Assembly (NCBI RefSeq): GCF_002303925.1
Contig: NZ_MRCS01000054.1
Location: 1 to 43,239 of the forward strand
Length of the DNA: 43,239 nucleotides
Direction of reading: 5' to 3'
DNA from: Pseudomonas sp. ACN8
Lineage (GTDB): Bacteria > Pseudomonadota > Gammaproteobacteria > Pseudomonadales > Pseudomonadaceae
Shown: piece by piece, positions 7,420 through 16,411 of the stretch
How positions within the stretch are numbered: the stretch's first letter is position 1
Layout: each line of letters starts with the position of its first letter
The notes under the pieces: model-generated
Seen by the model: the letters and a program-made list of their open reading frames with translations, nothing else
Told to the model about the DNA's origin: nothing
The model's database searches: none
Position numbers and translations under genes: made by a program

Positions 7420-8862
7420 TCAAGGACGCACGTAGGTGGTCTTGACCACGGTGTAGAACTCGCGGGCGTATTGCCCTTGCTCGCGCGGCCCGAAGCTGGA
7501 GGCTTTGCGGCCGCCGAACGGCACGTGGTAATCGGTGCCGGCGGTGGGCAGGTTGACCATGACGCAACCGGTGCGGGCACGGCGCTTGAAGTCGCTGGCA
7601 TAACGCAGCGATTGGGTGATGATCCCGGCGGTGAGGCCGTATTCGGTGTCGTTCAACACGGCGAGGGCTTCTTCGTAATCGCTGACCCGGATCACACAGG
7701 CAATCGGCCCGAAAACCTCTTCGCGATTGATGCGCATGGTGTTGTGGGTGTTGGTGAACAGGGCGGGTCGCATGTAGTACCCGGCCGGTTGCAGGTTCAG
7801 CAGTTCGCCGCCCTCGACCAGGGTTGCGCCTTCGTCTTTGGCCAGTTGCAGGTAATGCAGGTTCTGCTCCAGTTGCCGGGCTTCGGCCACCGGGCCGATC
7901 TGCACCCCTTGTCCGAGGGCATGACCGACCTTCAATTGACGCATGCGTGCCACCAGCGCCTCGACGAACCGGTCATGGATGCCGTCGCAGACGATCAATC
8001 GCGAAGAGGCCGTACACTTTTGCCCGGTACCGAAGAAGGCGCCGTTCAACGCGCATTCCACGGCGATTTCGAGGTCGGCGTCATCGAGCACCACCAAGGC
8101 GTTCTTGCTGCCCATTTCCAGTTGGCAACGCACCAGATTACTGGCGGTGGCGACCGCGACGCGGCGACCGGTCTGCAGGGAACCGGTGAAGGTCAACGCA
8201 TCGATGTCGGCGGACTGGATCAGGCTTTCGCCGACCACAGCGCCGCTGCCCATGACCAGATTGAAGGTACCGGCGGGCAAGGCCTGGCGGCTGATGATTT
8301 CAGTCAGGGCCCAGGCGCTGGCCGGTACCAGGTTTGCCGGTTTGAACACCACGGCGTTGCCGAAGGCCAGGGCCGGGGCAATCTTCCACGCGGCGGTGGC
8401 CATGGGGAAATTCCACGGCGTGATGATGCCGATCACGCCGACCGGTTCACGCTGGACTTCGATCTCGATGCCGGGGCGTACCGAGGCGGCTGTCTCGCCC
8501 ATCTGACGCAGCACTTCAGCCGCGTAGTAGTGGAAGAACTGCGCGCAGCGATTGACCTCGCCGATGCCCTCGGCCAGAGGCTTGCCTTCTTCCCGGGAGA
8601 GCAGTTCGCCGAGTTCTTCCTTGCGCGCCATCAACTCGTTGCCGATGGCCATCAATACGTGCTGGCGCTGTTCCAGGCCACTGGTCGCCCATTGCGGCTG
8701 GGCGTCGCGGGCGGCGGCGATGGCATCCAGTGTCTGTTCGGCGCTGGCCTGGTGGTAATGGCCAATGAGGTCTTGAACATCCGAAGGGCTGTGGTTGGCG
8801 ATGACGCCCTGGCCTTCGCACCAGTTGCCGCCGATGTAGTTTTTGTAGGGTTGCAGTGCCAT
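7420..8862 (-). CDS. NAD(P)-dependent aldehyde dehydrogenase (alpha-ketoglutaric semialdehyde dehydrogenase-like)
   Basis: A 480-residue enzyme; the start at 8862 has GGAGG six bases upstream. All catalytic features are present: PWNF with Asn151, KPA with Lys174, FTGS, the general base in LEMGSKN (Glu249), and the nucleophile in GQKCTASS (Cys283). The GNAVVFKPANLVPASAW stretch resembles alpha-ketoglutaric semialdehyde dehydrogenases, but related semialdehydes are possible. It is the first gene of the operon and probably oxidises an aldehyde formed during breakdown of the BCCT-imported compound. A LysR gene is divergent, with a 91-base intergenic region holding a perfect inverted repeat. Confidence 0.88.
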   Translation of the reverse strand: MALQPYKNYIGGNWCEGQGVIANHSPSDVQDLIGHYHQASAEQTLDAIAAARDAQPQWATSGLEQRQHVLMAIGNELMARKEELGELLSREEGKPLAEGIGEVNRCAQFFHYYAAEVLRQMGETAASVRPGIEIEVQREPVGVIGIITPWNFPMATAAWKIAPALAFGNAVVFKPANLVPASAWALTEIISRQALPAGTFNLVMGSGAVVGESLIQSADIDALTFTGSLQTGRRVAVATASNLVRCQLEMGSKNALVVLDDADLEIAVECALNGAFFGTGQKCTASSRLIVCDGIHDRFVEALVARMRQLKVGHALGQGVQIGPVAEARQLEQNLHYLQLAKDEGATLVEGGELLNLQPAGYYMRPALFTNTHNTMRINREEVFGPIACVIRVSDYEEALAVLNDTEYGLTAGIITQSLRYASDFKRRARTGCVMVNLPTAGTDYHVPFGGRKASSFGPREQGQYAREFYTVVKTTYVRP

Positions 8863-8897
8863 GGGAACCTCCGATTGCGTTGGTCCCATCTTGAGAG

Positions 8898-8923
8898 TAT
8901 TAATCTGCAAATAAAAATTAATA
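8898..8923. promoter_or_regulatory. Inverted repeat in the divergent promoter, candidate LysR operator
   Basis: TATTAAT at 8898-8904 and ATTAATA at 8917-8923 form a perfect 7-base inverted repeat with a 12-base spacer, close to the T-N11-A layout of LysR-type sites. It lies in the AT-rich gap between the aldehyde dehydrogenase start (8862) and the LysR start (8954). Confidence 0.5.
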
Positions 8924-8953
8924 ATAAATATGAAATGATAAGGAAAACTTACC

Positions 8954-9841
8954 GTGCTTCCCGAGCTCAAGATTACCCAGCTGCGCTATTTCGTCCTGGT
9001 TGCCCAGCTGAAAAGCTTCCACGGCGCGGCAAGGCAGGCCTATCGCACGCAACCGGCGCTGTCCCTGGCTGTGCGCGAGCTGGAGCAGAAGCTCGGCCAG
9101 CCATTGTTCGAAAAGGGCGGCAAAACCGAACTGACGCCATTCGGCGAGCACTGTTTGCCGCTGTTCCAGGATTTGCTGGCGCATCACGACCGCATCGCCC
9201 GCGAAGTCAGTTTGCTGGCAAGGCATGAAATCGGTCAGGTGAGCATCGCTACGGTGCCGTCGGTGGCCAGTCGGTTGTTGCCGCATCTGCTCGCACGGTT
9301 TGTCAGCGAGCACCCGAAAATGCACATCAGCATGCAGGACGGCAATGCCGACAGCGTGCAGCAGCTGTTGGTCCAGGGGCAGGTGGATTTTGCGATCAGC
9401 AGCGTGTGGGCGGCGGACGAAAACATTGAGTTCGTGCCGATTCTGAGTGATCGGGTGGGGGTGGTCTGCCGCCACGATCATCCGTTGGTGGCCAAAGGCG
9501 AGGCATTGCATTGGTCGAGCCTGCAAGCCTGGCCGCTGGTGCGCAATGGCACCTCGCGCTTGCTTGCAGGCACGGAAGCGGCGGGGTTGCTGGACAGCAG
9601 TCTGCTGTTCGTCTCCAACATGATTTCGCTGATCGCGATGCTTGAAGAGGGCATTGGCATCACGACGCTGCCGTCCCTGGCGTTCCCACAGGGCAATGAG
9701 AAACTGACGTTCCTGCCGCTTTCAGAGCCGCGACTGGAACGCCAGATCGGCATTCTGTGCCGCAAGGGGCACAGCCTGTCGCCAGCGGCAGCCGAGCTGA
9801 TGGGCTTTCTCAAAGCGAACATGCAGATGGTCGATCTGTAA
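8954..9841 (+). CDS. LysR-family transcriptional regulator
   Basis: A 295-residue regulator with a GTG start at 8954 preceded by AAGGA. Residues 5-65 form the LysR winged helix-turn-helix (LRYFVLVAQLKSFHGAARQ...PALSLAVRELEQKLG), followed by a LysR substrate-binding domain (QVSIATVPSVASRLLP...). It is divergent from the aldehyde dehydrogenase operon and is the most likely regulator of it, autoregulating from the shared intergenic region. Its 3' end is convergent with the next regulator, only two bases apart. Confidence 0.9.
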   Translation: MLPELKITQLRYFVLVAQLKSFHGAARQAYRTQPALSLAVRELEQKLGQPLFEKGGKTELTPFGEHCLPLFQDLLAHHDRIAREVSLLARHEIGQVSIATVPSVASRLLPHLLARFVSEHPKMHISMQDGNADSVQQLLVQGQVDFAISSVWAADENIEFVPILSDRVGVVCRHDHPLVAKGEALHWSSLQAWPLVRNGTSRLLAGTEAAGLLDSSLLFVSNMISLIAMLEEGIGITTLPSLAFPQGNEKLTFLPLSEPRLERQIGILCRKGHSLSPAAAELMGFLKANMQMVDL

Positions 9842-9843
9842 GG

Positions 9844-10482
9844 TCAGTGTTCGAGTGGTGGTTCAGGGGCTTCTGTCGGTCGCAGCCTGAAGCGACAGAC
9901 ATGCCCGCCGCGCACCATGCACTCGCTGTGCTCGACTTCACCGCCGCCCAACGCGCCGATCAAGGCCAGGTCCAGTTCGCAGACCACCGGGTGCTCGGCG
10001 GCCAGGCGATGGAACACGCAGTTATGGGCGACGATTTCCGGGGTGCCGCCTGAGCGAAAAAACACCTCGGCTTCGTAGCCCGTCTGGGTCATGTGCTGCA
10101 CGATCCTGGCTTCATCCACGACCTGTTGTTCCAGGTCCGAAGCCAGCTTGCGGCCCATGCTGCGCATCAGCGAGGCCAGGGCTTCGGGGCCGATGATGGT
10201 GGCGACTTCATCAATCAGTACGCTGGCCAGTAGCTGATAGTGGCGAGGGAACTGCTCCCGCGCGTGGTCGGTGAGCCGATACAGCTGCTCCGGACGACGG
10301 CCCGTCGGCCGGGTGTCGCCGCGCAGCACCAGGCCGTCACGCTCCAGCGCCGCCAGGTGTTGGCGGATCGCCGTGCGCGTGACTGCCAAGTGCTCAGCCA
10401 ACTCGTCAATGCTCATGCCGCCCCCATGGTGCAGCAGTGCATTGAGCAGGTCCTGCTGTGTTCGGCCCAGTCCTTCCAGCAT
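9844..10482 (-). CDS. HTH regulator with Cys-rich C-terminal domain (COG2345/SufR-like)
   Basis: A 212-residue protein read from the Met at 10482 (GAGGG upstream). Residues 5-60 form a winged helix-turn-helix (LLNALLHHGGGMSIDELAEHLAVTRTAIRQHLAAL). The C-terminal domain has four cysteines, in HNCVF, VVCEL, SECMV and HVCRF, spaced C-X12-C-X19-C-X7-C. The first spacing matches the SufR cluster-binding motif; the others differ. Such regulators can sense iron-sulfur, redox or nitric oxide. It starts 19 bases after a gene for a small exported helical protein and is probably co-transcribed with it. Confidence 0.75.
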   Translation of the reverse strand: MLEGLGRTQQDLLNALLHHGGGMSIDELAEHLAVTRTAIRQHLAALERDGLVLRGDTRPTGRRPEQLYRLTDHAREQFPRHYQLLASVLIDEVATIIGPEALASLMRSMGRKLASDLEQQVVDEARIVQHMTQTGYEAEVFFRSGGTPEIVAHNCVFHRLAAEHPVVCELDLALIGALGGGEVEHSECMVRGGHVCRFRLRPTEAPEPPLEH

Positions 10483-10501
10483 GGGATGCCCTCGCGCGGT
10501 A

Positions 10502-11131
10502 TCAGAACTTGTCCGGGAATTGCTTGACCAGCGCACCGGTCAAGGCGTCGGCCAGGGCCAGGATGTGCGTGCGCATCATCGCCCAGGTGCGGGCTTCGCC
10601 AGCGTAATCGTGCGCGGCAAACTCGTCGATCTGGGCAACGTGGTGACCGCCATGGGCCGACAACATGTTGACCAGCGTGGCTTCAGGCAGATTGGGGTTC
10701 GCCGTAGCGAGAAACGCCGCAATCGCCTTGGCGTTGGCGGTCAACTCGGTGACGGCGGCCTGCTTGCCCTTGGCGTCCTTGGCCACAGTGGCATCACTGT
10801 AGTGTTTCACCGCGCCCCAGTGACCGGCAAGCAGCTTGAGCAGTTGATCCGCCGCCGGTTGACCGTAGAGCGGGGCGATGCTGTTGGCGATTTTGGTGGC
10901 GTTGTCGACGACCTGGTCCGCCGCGACTTTGGCTTGTTTTTTGTCGGCGGATTGATTGGCCAGCGCGTAGTTTCTGATCCAGAAAATGTGTTCGACCCAA
11001 AGGTCACGCTCGGCCAGGCGCGTGGTCAGCGCGGGGCTGTCGGCAGTGGCGGGTGAGGCGGCAGGCGTCTGGCTCCAGACCGGTTGCGCACACAACGCCA
11101 GCAGGAGCAAAGCCAGGGTTTTGATATTCAT
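10502..11131 (-). CDS. Exported small helical protein of unknown function
   Basis: A 209-residue protein with a signal peptide (MNIKTLALLLLALCAQPVWS, cleavage near Gln21). The mature part is Ala-rich and largely helical, with the motif ERDLWVEHIFWIRNYALA and a late HGGHHVAQIDEFAA stretch whose histidines could bind metal or haem. It has no named family that I recognise. It precedes the Cys-rich regulator. Its upstream region passes within about 200 bases into the tniQ end of the Tn7-like module, so its native promoter may be disturbed. Confidence 0.75.
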   Translation of the reverse strand: MNIKTLALLLLALCAQPVWSQTPAASPATADSPALTTRLAERDLWVEHIFWIRNYALANQSADKKQAKVAADQVVDNATKIANSIAPLYGQPAADQLLKLLAGHWGAVKHYSDATVAKDAKGKQAAVTELTANAKAIAAFLATANPNLPEATLVNMLSAHGGHHVAQIDEFAAHDYAGEARTWAMMRTHILALADALTGALVKQFPDKF

Positions 11132-11224
11132 CGTTGAAAACCTTTAGATGTTGAACCCGATTAACTGGGTAGAGCCGCTGTAGTAAACAAAAAATCATAC
11201 AGTTGAAAATTATAATCATCAGAA

Positions 11225-11307
11225 GGCGAATTTTTCGGATATAGAGTCAGCAGATAACGAACTCTGCAGCTTATCGGTTTCGACATGAGAGGGAGCGAAT
11301 TTTTGGG
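11225..11307. repeat. Direct repeats next to tniQ, candidate Tn7-like end sites
   Basis: GGCGAATTTTTCGG at 11225-11238 and AGCGAATTTTTGGG at 11294-11307 match at 11 or 12 of 14 bases in direct orientation, 69 bases apart. They sit between the tniQ stop (11332) and the chromosomal gene ending upstream at 11131. Tn7-like ends carry several TnsB-binding repeats, so these are candidates; no matching copy was found at the tnsA side. Confidence 0.3.
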
Positions 11308-11331
11308 GGAAGAAGTATGACGATGAACTGG

Positions 11332-13266
11332 TCAGGAAAGGCTGTCCGAAAGTGAAAGTATATCCGAAAGACAATATAGTTTTACTGACGGGCAATACGC
11401 GGGGTGGTCAGAGGGAATAGGCCTGATTATCTTTGTTTCAATTAGGCGTTTAAGGCCTCCAGAGGTCAGATTAGCCAATAGCCACGCTTTGTACTGCGGA
11501 ATATACATTTTTAACTGACGCTCTATTTCCTTGGCAATACTGGTGCTATAAAATTTTTGATTGCCGATGAATAACGGTTTTGTATTGTCTTTAACCTCGA
11601 AGCGTCGTCTTATAATATAGGCGTTAGTGTCAAGTTTGGTGGCGAGTTCATAGTGGGTATAATGGTCTTTGCGCCATTCCATGAGTAGCTTAAGGGCTGC
11701 GTCCGGATCCGTGAAAGAATTGGTTTTAGCGTTGTATTGCGATGTAAGTTGTGGGATGACGTTTGACTGAATAAGCCGAATGATTGTTTTTCTTTTAATG
11801 TGTATTAGTGAGGCGAACTCCCAAATGGTGTGTTTTTTTCTTGCGCGTAAGATCTTCAAATCATCGTGTCGAGATTCTATGGATTTTTTTATGTCCGGTG
11901 TAATTTGTTTTCGGTAATAAAGATAGGGGAAGTTGTCGTGCGGCGGTATAATGTTATTTTTAATGAGGATGGACTTGATGGCTTTGCCGGATATTCCAAA
12001 TTCTCTGGACAACGCCGGGGTGGTGGTGAATTTTTCAGCAAATAATTTAAGACAATCTATGTGTATGAATTTTGCGCGAGTTTTTCCTCGAGTAATTTTT
12101 CCCAGAATAATCTCTCCTGGAATGAATCCATTTGAAACGAGTTCCTCGACTTGGTGTGGCAAAATCCCCCAGTTAGATTGAATTTTATGTATCGATTCAT
12201 AATCTTTGCGTGTATATCCGGTAGGGGTTTCTCCTCTAGTTCGTTCTTGTTTAAATTTGTTTATAACCTCGCACATTTGATCCTTGTGGTAAAAGATTCT
12301 GTTGGCGATGCATATTTTTTGAAAAGAATTATTTTTTATAATGGATCGTGTGGTTTCAAGTGCACCGACAGTGCCGAACGAGGATTTTAATTCAGCAAAG
12401 GTGAATGCGAGAGATTTACAGCAGTTTTGCACGGCGCAAGTGTGCGGTTGGAGTGAATTGTATTTAAAGTAATCCAATGCTGTGCTACTGATCCATTGGT
12501 CATGACTGTGAATCCATGGAGTTAGCAATGTTTGTGTTGGGAAGTTTGGATAGGTGTTGGCTAAATGCGAGAGGTAAGTCTTAAAAAAAATTTTATCCTT
12601 TATTCCTATGTTTACCGCTATGCTAATTGCGCAATTAGTGTCGGGATCGGAAAGTAGTTTAAATTGCATGCAATCAAATGCAGCGAACGTTCGAGTAATT
12701 GCATCTTGATTAATGTTCAGAAATAATTCTAATAATCTTATTGTGGCAGTGTCCTGGGTGGGTATGGCTAACGCGTTGCGTAGGTCAAATTGACATTTGC
12801 AAAACGGTCCATTGGTATATGACCATTGATAGAGCCTATCACATGAGGGGCAGTTGCTCAGGTAAAAGAGATGATGGTAGGGGCATACAGCCACATAGTC
12901 GATATCTTGGATAAATCGCCAGTAACCTTCGGCTAAGCAGGCCGGACAAAATCGGGAGTGATGCCGACATTTTCTGAAAGGGATCTCAATTTTTGCTATT
13001 ATGGTGTTACGCAAGCCTGTCGCTAAAGGAGACGATCGCTTATAGAATACGCTTTGAGAGGCGAATGGATTATCGTCATTTTTTAAAAAAAAATCGCTAA
13101 TGACTTCTCCTTCGAACAAGTTTTTAAAGCTTATAAAAGCATCTACTCCAAGTGCGCGCGAAAAGCTCCTGACGTTGGTATATCCATTAAGGAAAGCCGT
13201 CCGTGAAACCAGGCTAGACGGACTTTCATGCGGGTAGGGCCTTGGCCAAAAAGGTAATTCACGCAT
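11332..13266 (-). CDS. tniQ: TniQ/TnsD-like target-selection protein
   Basis: A 644-residue protein beginning with the TniQ-type N-terminus MRELPFWPRPYPHESPSSLVSR. Zinc-finger cysteines follow: FCPACL (107, 110), AVCPYHH (128), NCPSC (139, 142) and FCKC (156, 158). The long C-terminal part with HTH-like segments makes it nearer to TnsD than to short TniQ proteins. TnsD-type proteins recognise a fixed attachment site and recruit TnsC. Its ATG overlaps the tniB stop by eight bases. Codon use is strongly AT-rich compared with the chromosome on the left, a sign of horizontal origin. No cas gene is nearby, so it is not a CRISPR-associated transposon. Confidence 0.88.
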   Translation of the reverse strand: MRELPFWPRPYPHESPSSLVSRTAFLNGYTNVRSFSRALGVDAFISFKNLFEGEVISDFFLKNDDNPFASQSVFYKRSSPLATGLRNTIIAKIEIPFRKCRHHSRFCPACLAEGYWRFIQDIDYVAVCPYHHLFYLSNCPSCDRLYQWSYTNGPFCKCQFDLRNALAIPTQDTATIRLLELFLNINQDAITRTFAAFDCMQFKLLSDPDTNCAISIAVNIGIKDKIFFKTYLSHLANTYPNFPTQTLLTPWIHSHDQWISSTALDYFKYNSLQPHTCAVQNCCKSLAFTFAELKSSFGTVGALETTRSIIKNNSFQKICIANRIFYHKDQMCEVINKFKQERTRGETPTGYTRKDYESIHKIQSNWGILPHQVEELVSNGFIPGEIILGKITRGKTRAKFIHIDCLKLFAEKFTTTPALSREFGISGKAIKSILIKNNIIPPHDNFPYLYYRKQITPDIKKSIESRHDDLKILRARKKHTIWEFASLIHIKRKTIIRLIQSNVIPQLTSQYNAKTNSFTDPDAALKLLMEWRKDHYTHYELATKLDTNAYIIRRRFEVKDNTKPLFIGNQKFYSTSIAKEIERQLKMYIPQYKAWLLANLTSGGLKRLIETKIIRPIPSDHPAYCPSVKLYCLSDILSLSDSLS

Positions 13267-14191
13267 CTTTCAGTTGCTCCATAAGTGTTTGAATTGTTCC
13301 AGCAGATACTTCAAAGGGATTTGTGTAGGGTTCGATCCCATCGTTTAGTAGTCGCGCCGCCGTTGCACAATCCGAAACTGTGACTTCGTCGCCTTCACGG
13401 GTTAATACGATGTGCATGATTTCATAAAGTAGTGTTCGTAAAGACCGCATATTCCCAAGTGTGTGCAAGTAGAACGCACATGAAATTTTGCTATCGGTAA
13501 TGTGTAACGGTTTAGAGAAGTTTCCGATTCTGCTCATTTCAGTATTCAATTTGAGCAATACCGCCATGAAAATTGAATCGTACTTCAAGTTACTCAGTCT
13601 GGCGCGATATGGATAGCGACCAGCCAGTTCTTCGTGCTTGTCTATCAGTGACTCTGTGCTGGTTTTTCCTGAAAGAATAATCGGGATAGCAGTGCTGTTA
13701 GCCACGTATTTTATCCACTTGCATACATTTTGCCACGTCTTTACAGCACTTGGATTCAGCAGGTCGTGCACCTCGTCGATAATAATGAGTTTGGTTCCAC
13801 ATGTTTTCAGCAAACGGAAAAGCCGATTTTGTAATGTGGCGAGTTTGGCTACAGGAGGGTCGTCTCCAAGCGCCTTGAGCATTTCGGTGCACAAGTCTAT
13901 AATTGAGTACGTGGCAGGTACAGGACAATCAAAGGCGAGAACTTGTTTGAATTGCCCACCTTCAAGTAAGACTGTGCGCTGTCCACCGACCATATTGATT
14001 AGCTGCGTACAGGCGGTACTTTTCCCCGTTCCTGGGTCACCCAATAAGAGTGCGCAGCAGGGTTCCTTTCTCAACCGCGTGGCTTCCATGCCGTGAAGCA
14101 GTTTTTCGATGGCCGCCGCATATTGAGGGTGCATAATAATAGTATTTGAGAACTCGATCATCTTCGATTCCATGGCAGTGGATAGTGGCAT
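13259..14191 (-). CDS. tniB: TnsC/TniB-like AAA+ transposition ATPase
   Basis: A 310-residue AAA+ protein with Walker A GDPGTGKST (51-59) and Walker B LIIIDE (135-140), followed by VHDLL as in TniB. In Tn7/Tn5053-type elements this ATPase links the target selector (TniQ) to the transposase. CAGGAG lies upstream of the ATG at 14191, four bases after the tnsB stop. It overlaps tniQ downstream. All family motifs look intact. Confidence 0.92.
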   Translation of the reverse strand: MPLSTAMESKMIEFSNTIIMHPQYAAAIEKLLHGMEATRLRKEPCCALLLGDPGTGKSTACTQLINMVGGQRTVLLEGGQFKQVLAFDCPVPATYSIIDLCTEMLKALGDDPPVAKLATLQNRLFRLLKTCGTKLIIIDEVHDLLNPSAVKTWQNVCKWIKYVANSTAIPIILSGKTSTESLIDKHEELAGRYPYRARLSNLKYDSIFMAVLLKLNTEMSRIGNFSKPLHITDSKISCAFYLHTLGNMRSLRTLLYEIMHIVLTREGDEVTVSDCATAARLLNDGIEPYTNPFEVSAGTIQTLMEQLKDA

Positions 14192-14195
14192 GAGA

Positions 14196-16154
14196 TTAAC
14201 TCCTGATCACGTAGGTAGGCAGATTCTGTAAGGGAAGGCTGGCGGAATCGGTCGGTAACTTGGCTGACGGGGGTGCGCCGTTTTTGCCTGTGGATCGCGA
14301 AGTGTTCGATGAAAGGCCGAGTTTTTCCGCGGCCACCAACAGTCGTTTGTTTTTCCGCAGATTATGGCGAGACTGAGGTGTTGAGTTGTGTTTAATTTCC
14401 CAAAGTTCGTTATAGATTTTTAACAGTGCTTGACGTGCTGCGCTTTCATCGAACTTGATTTTGTGTTCTTTGAGTTCATCCAAAACACGCTGATGCGCGT
14501 ACATGGTCAACTTGTTTTGGTAGGGGGCTGTTGCCACCGCTTCAACTAGTTCAGTGGGTTTATCCGGGTGACAAACCCACACACGTGAGAGGTCGGTAAT
14601 GTCTATGTAGACTCTAGCTTTTCGGCTCTTGCCTAGTGCGGCTGCAATCGCGGGCAGGGTGGGACCGGTCCATGAGAGAGATTTGTGTGTAACCCTCCCG
14701 CCGTTTATTCTTTTGTATACAATCTGCCGACATACGCTCTTCAGCGCATCTTGGGTGTAACGTTCCGGTGGTAGCTGATCTAATGTCTCTGTCAGCCACG
14801 CTTGATGCGGTGATGTATGAATGGATTGGTGGTACTCATGGTGATAAACGCCATGGATGAACCAATCAAAAAGCTCATTCAGCTTGCTCATCTGTATGCA
14901 GGCGCCATCTTCGGCCTTGTAATGTTTGCCAATGACGGGGTTTGATCCGGTAGAGCCTTCCATTGCGTGGATGAGTTGACTGTTAAGCGTACCAAAAAAG
15001 CGTTCAATAATTGCTTTGGCGTTCGGCGTGCGGGGTGGTGCATAATGTATTTTTATACAAAGCAAATCACCAGCATTTTTAACCGTTTCATTAGCGGCTT
15101 CTGCACCATTATCAACGGTAATTTCGACCGGGCGACCACCGAAGTATTCGGGGTTTTCAGCCGATAATGCCATCCGTAACGACTTCAGGAATTTTTCGGC
15201 GCAGGGAGGGGTCAGGGAAAGTTCGTATCCGATGACATAGCGCGTGGAGGTTTCAATCAGCAAGTGTAACCATGGCCGCCCAAGCACTCGTCCCTTTTCA
15301 TCAACCACGATAATATCCATCTCGTGTGAATCTCCTTCGACGAGTCTTAGTAATAGTCGCGAAATTTTTTGTTTCCTGCTGTAGTTGTTGACCCTTTGCG
15401 CCTCCTGTTTGCCGAGTTGTTGCACATCTTTATAATATTGACTGATGCGATTGATCTCCCGAGTCACGGTGGAGAGCGAGGGGGTACTGATCTTAATTAC
15501 AGAGTAGCTGCTGCGGTCCGCATTTTCGTTATCAATGTGCGCCCTAATTAGCTTGTGAAGGGTTTTGATCGTAGGATGCTTGGGTTGTAAATAAAACTTA
15601 TAAATAAACGTTGAGATAATGTCGCGTGTTTCATTTTTGAGTTGCTTGCCGCGAGGGAGAATGCTTTTTCGTTTGATCAGCGAAAATGGATTGAAATTTG
15701 ACTCGCGGTAAGTTCTGGACCATGAGTAAACGCTGGTGTAGCAGGGGGGCTTGTCGTCCCCATAGCATTTCGCTAACCGCTCTAATTCTGCCTCAACGGC
15801 ATCATGAGGCAGAGAACCTTGAAAGCGTTCCGTCAGTTCTCGAATATAGTATACTTTACGTAAATATGTTTTCTTCTGGGCCTGGGGTATGGTGTGTAAA
15901 ATAGCCTCGTACGATGAATCAATTGTTGCGATTGCGTGCAGGCGCACTTCTCCTTTCAGTAGAAGGTTATTCAGCAAATCCGGCGTGAAGAATAGTATTT
16001 GTTTGTATTGGGTCGAGCGCATTGTAATCCGAGTGTCTTCTGTTGAAACCACCTCGTAAATTTTCCCGTAAATGTTGTATTGGCTACCGGGCTTGATTGT
16101 CTTGATGTTGTCCATAGATGGCAATCCACAGTTGGGACAAAATACTATAAGCAT
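14196..16154 (-). CDS. tnsB: TnsB/TniA-like DDE transposase
   Basis: A 652-residue transposase of the rve (retroviral integrase) superfamily. The DDE triad is visible: MDIIVVDEKG (Asp280), ITVDNGAE (Asp348) and AKAIIERFFG (Glu384). An N-terminal beta-rich domain (KPGSQYNIYGKIYEVV) precedes HTH segments. The chosen start adds a CPNCG zinc-ribbon-like motif; a Met at 16115 with GGA upstream is a possible alternative start. TnsB cuts the 3' ends and joins them to target DNA. A 257-base gap separates it from tnsA, unusual for this gene pair. Confidence 0.9.
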   Translation of the reverse strand: MLIVFCPNCGLPSMDNIKTIKPGSQYNIYGKIYEVVSTEDTRITMRSTQYKQILFFTPDLLNNLLLKGEVRLHAIATIDSSYEAILHTIPQAQKKTYLRKVYYIRELTERFQGSLPHDAVEAELERLAKCYGDDKPPCYTSVYSWSRTYRESNFNPFSLIKRKSILPRGKQLKNETRDIISTFIYKFYLQPKHPTIKTLHKLIRAHIDNENADRSSYSVIKISTPSLSTVTREINRISQYYKDVQQLGKQEAQRVNNYSRKQKISRLLLRLVEGDSHEMDIIVVDEKGRVLGRPWLHLLIETSTRYVIGYELSLTPPCAEKFLKSLRMALSAENPEYFGGRPVEITVDNGAEAANETVKNAGDLLCIKIHYAPPRTPNAKAIIERFFGTLNSQLIHAMEGSTGSNPVIGKHYKAEDGACIQMSKLNELFDWFIHGVYHHEYHQSIHTSPHQAWLTETLDQLPPERYTQDALKSVCRQIVYKRINGGRVTHKSLSWTGPTLPAIAAALGKSRKARVYIDITDLSRVWVCHPDKPTELVEAVATAPYQNKLTMYAHQRVLDELKEHKIKFDESAARQALLKIYNELWEIKHNSTPQSRHNLRKNKRLLVAAEKLGLSSNTSRSTGKNGAPPSAKLPTDSASLPLQNLPTYVIRS

Positions 16155-16411
16155 GGCGTCGCATTATTTTAATGCAGTATAAAGTTTCACTAAATTTGTC
16201 GGGATGCCTCTGCAGTGCGTTTGGGTTGTGTGCTCAGTTATTACTTTCCTGATTAAGTTATGCATCCTGTCTATGCAAGTACTAGGGGCGTGCCCGTCGG
16301 CACTGTCAGGCGGACGGTCTCTGGTTAATGGCGCATTGGCTTGGAATGTTGAATCTATCGCCACCTCGGGTAAGGCGGCTATACATAAATTTTGGGGGGG
16401 GCGACATTTCT
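16155..16411. other. Gap between tnsB and tnsA
   Basis: No supported gene. It holds an eight-G run at about 16393-16401 just after the tnsA stop, and a sequence AAATTTTGGGG resembling the candidate end repeats near 11300. It may hold the tnsB promoter. Confidence 0.4.

Noticed and set aside
7303..9228. 641-codon plus-strand open frame
   Set aside because: It lies opposite the aldehyde dehydrogenase and dipeptidase-like genes, whose catalytic motifs are intact; the translation has no domain pattern.
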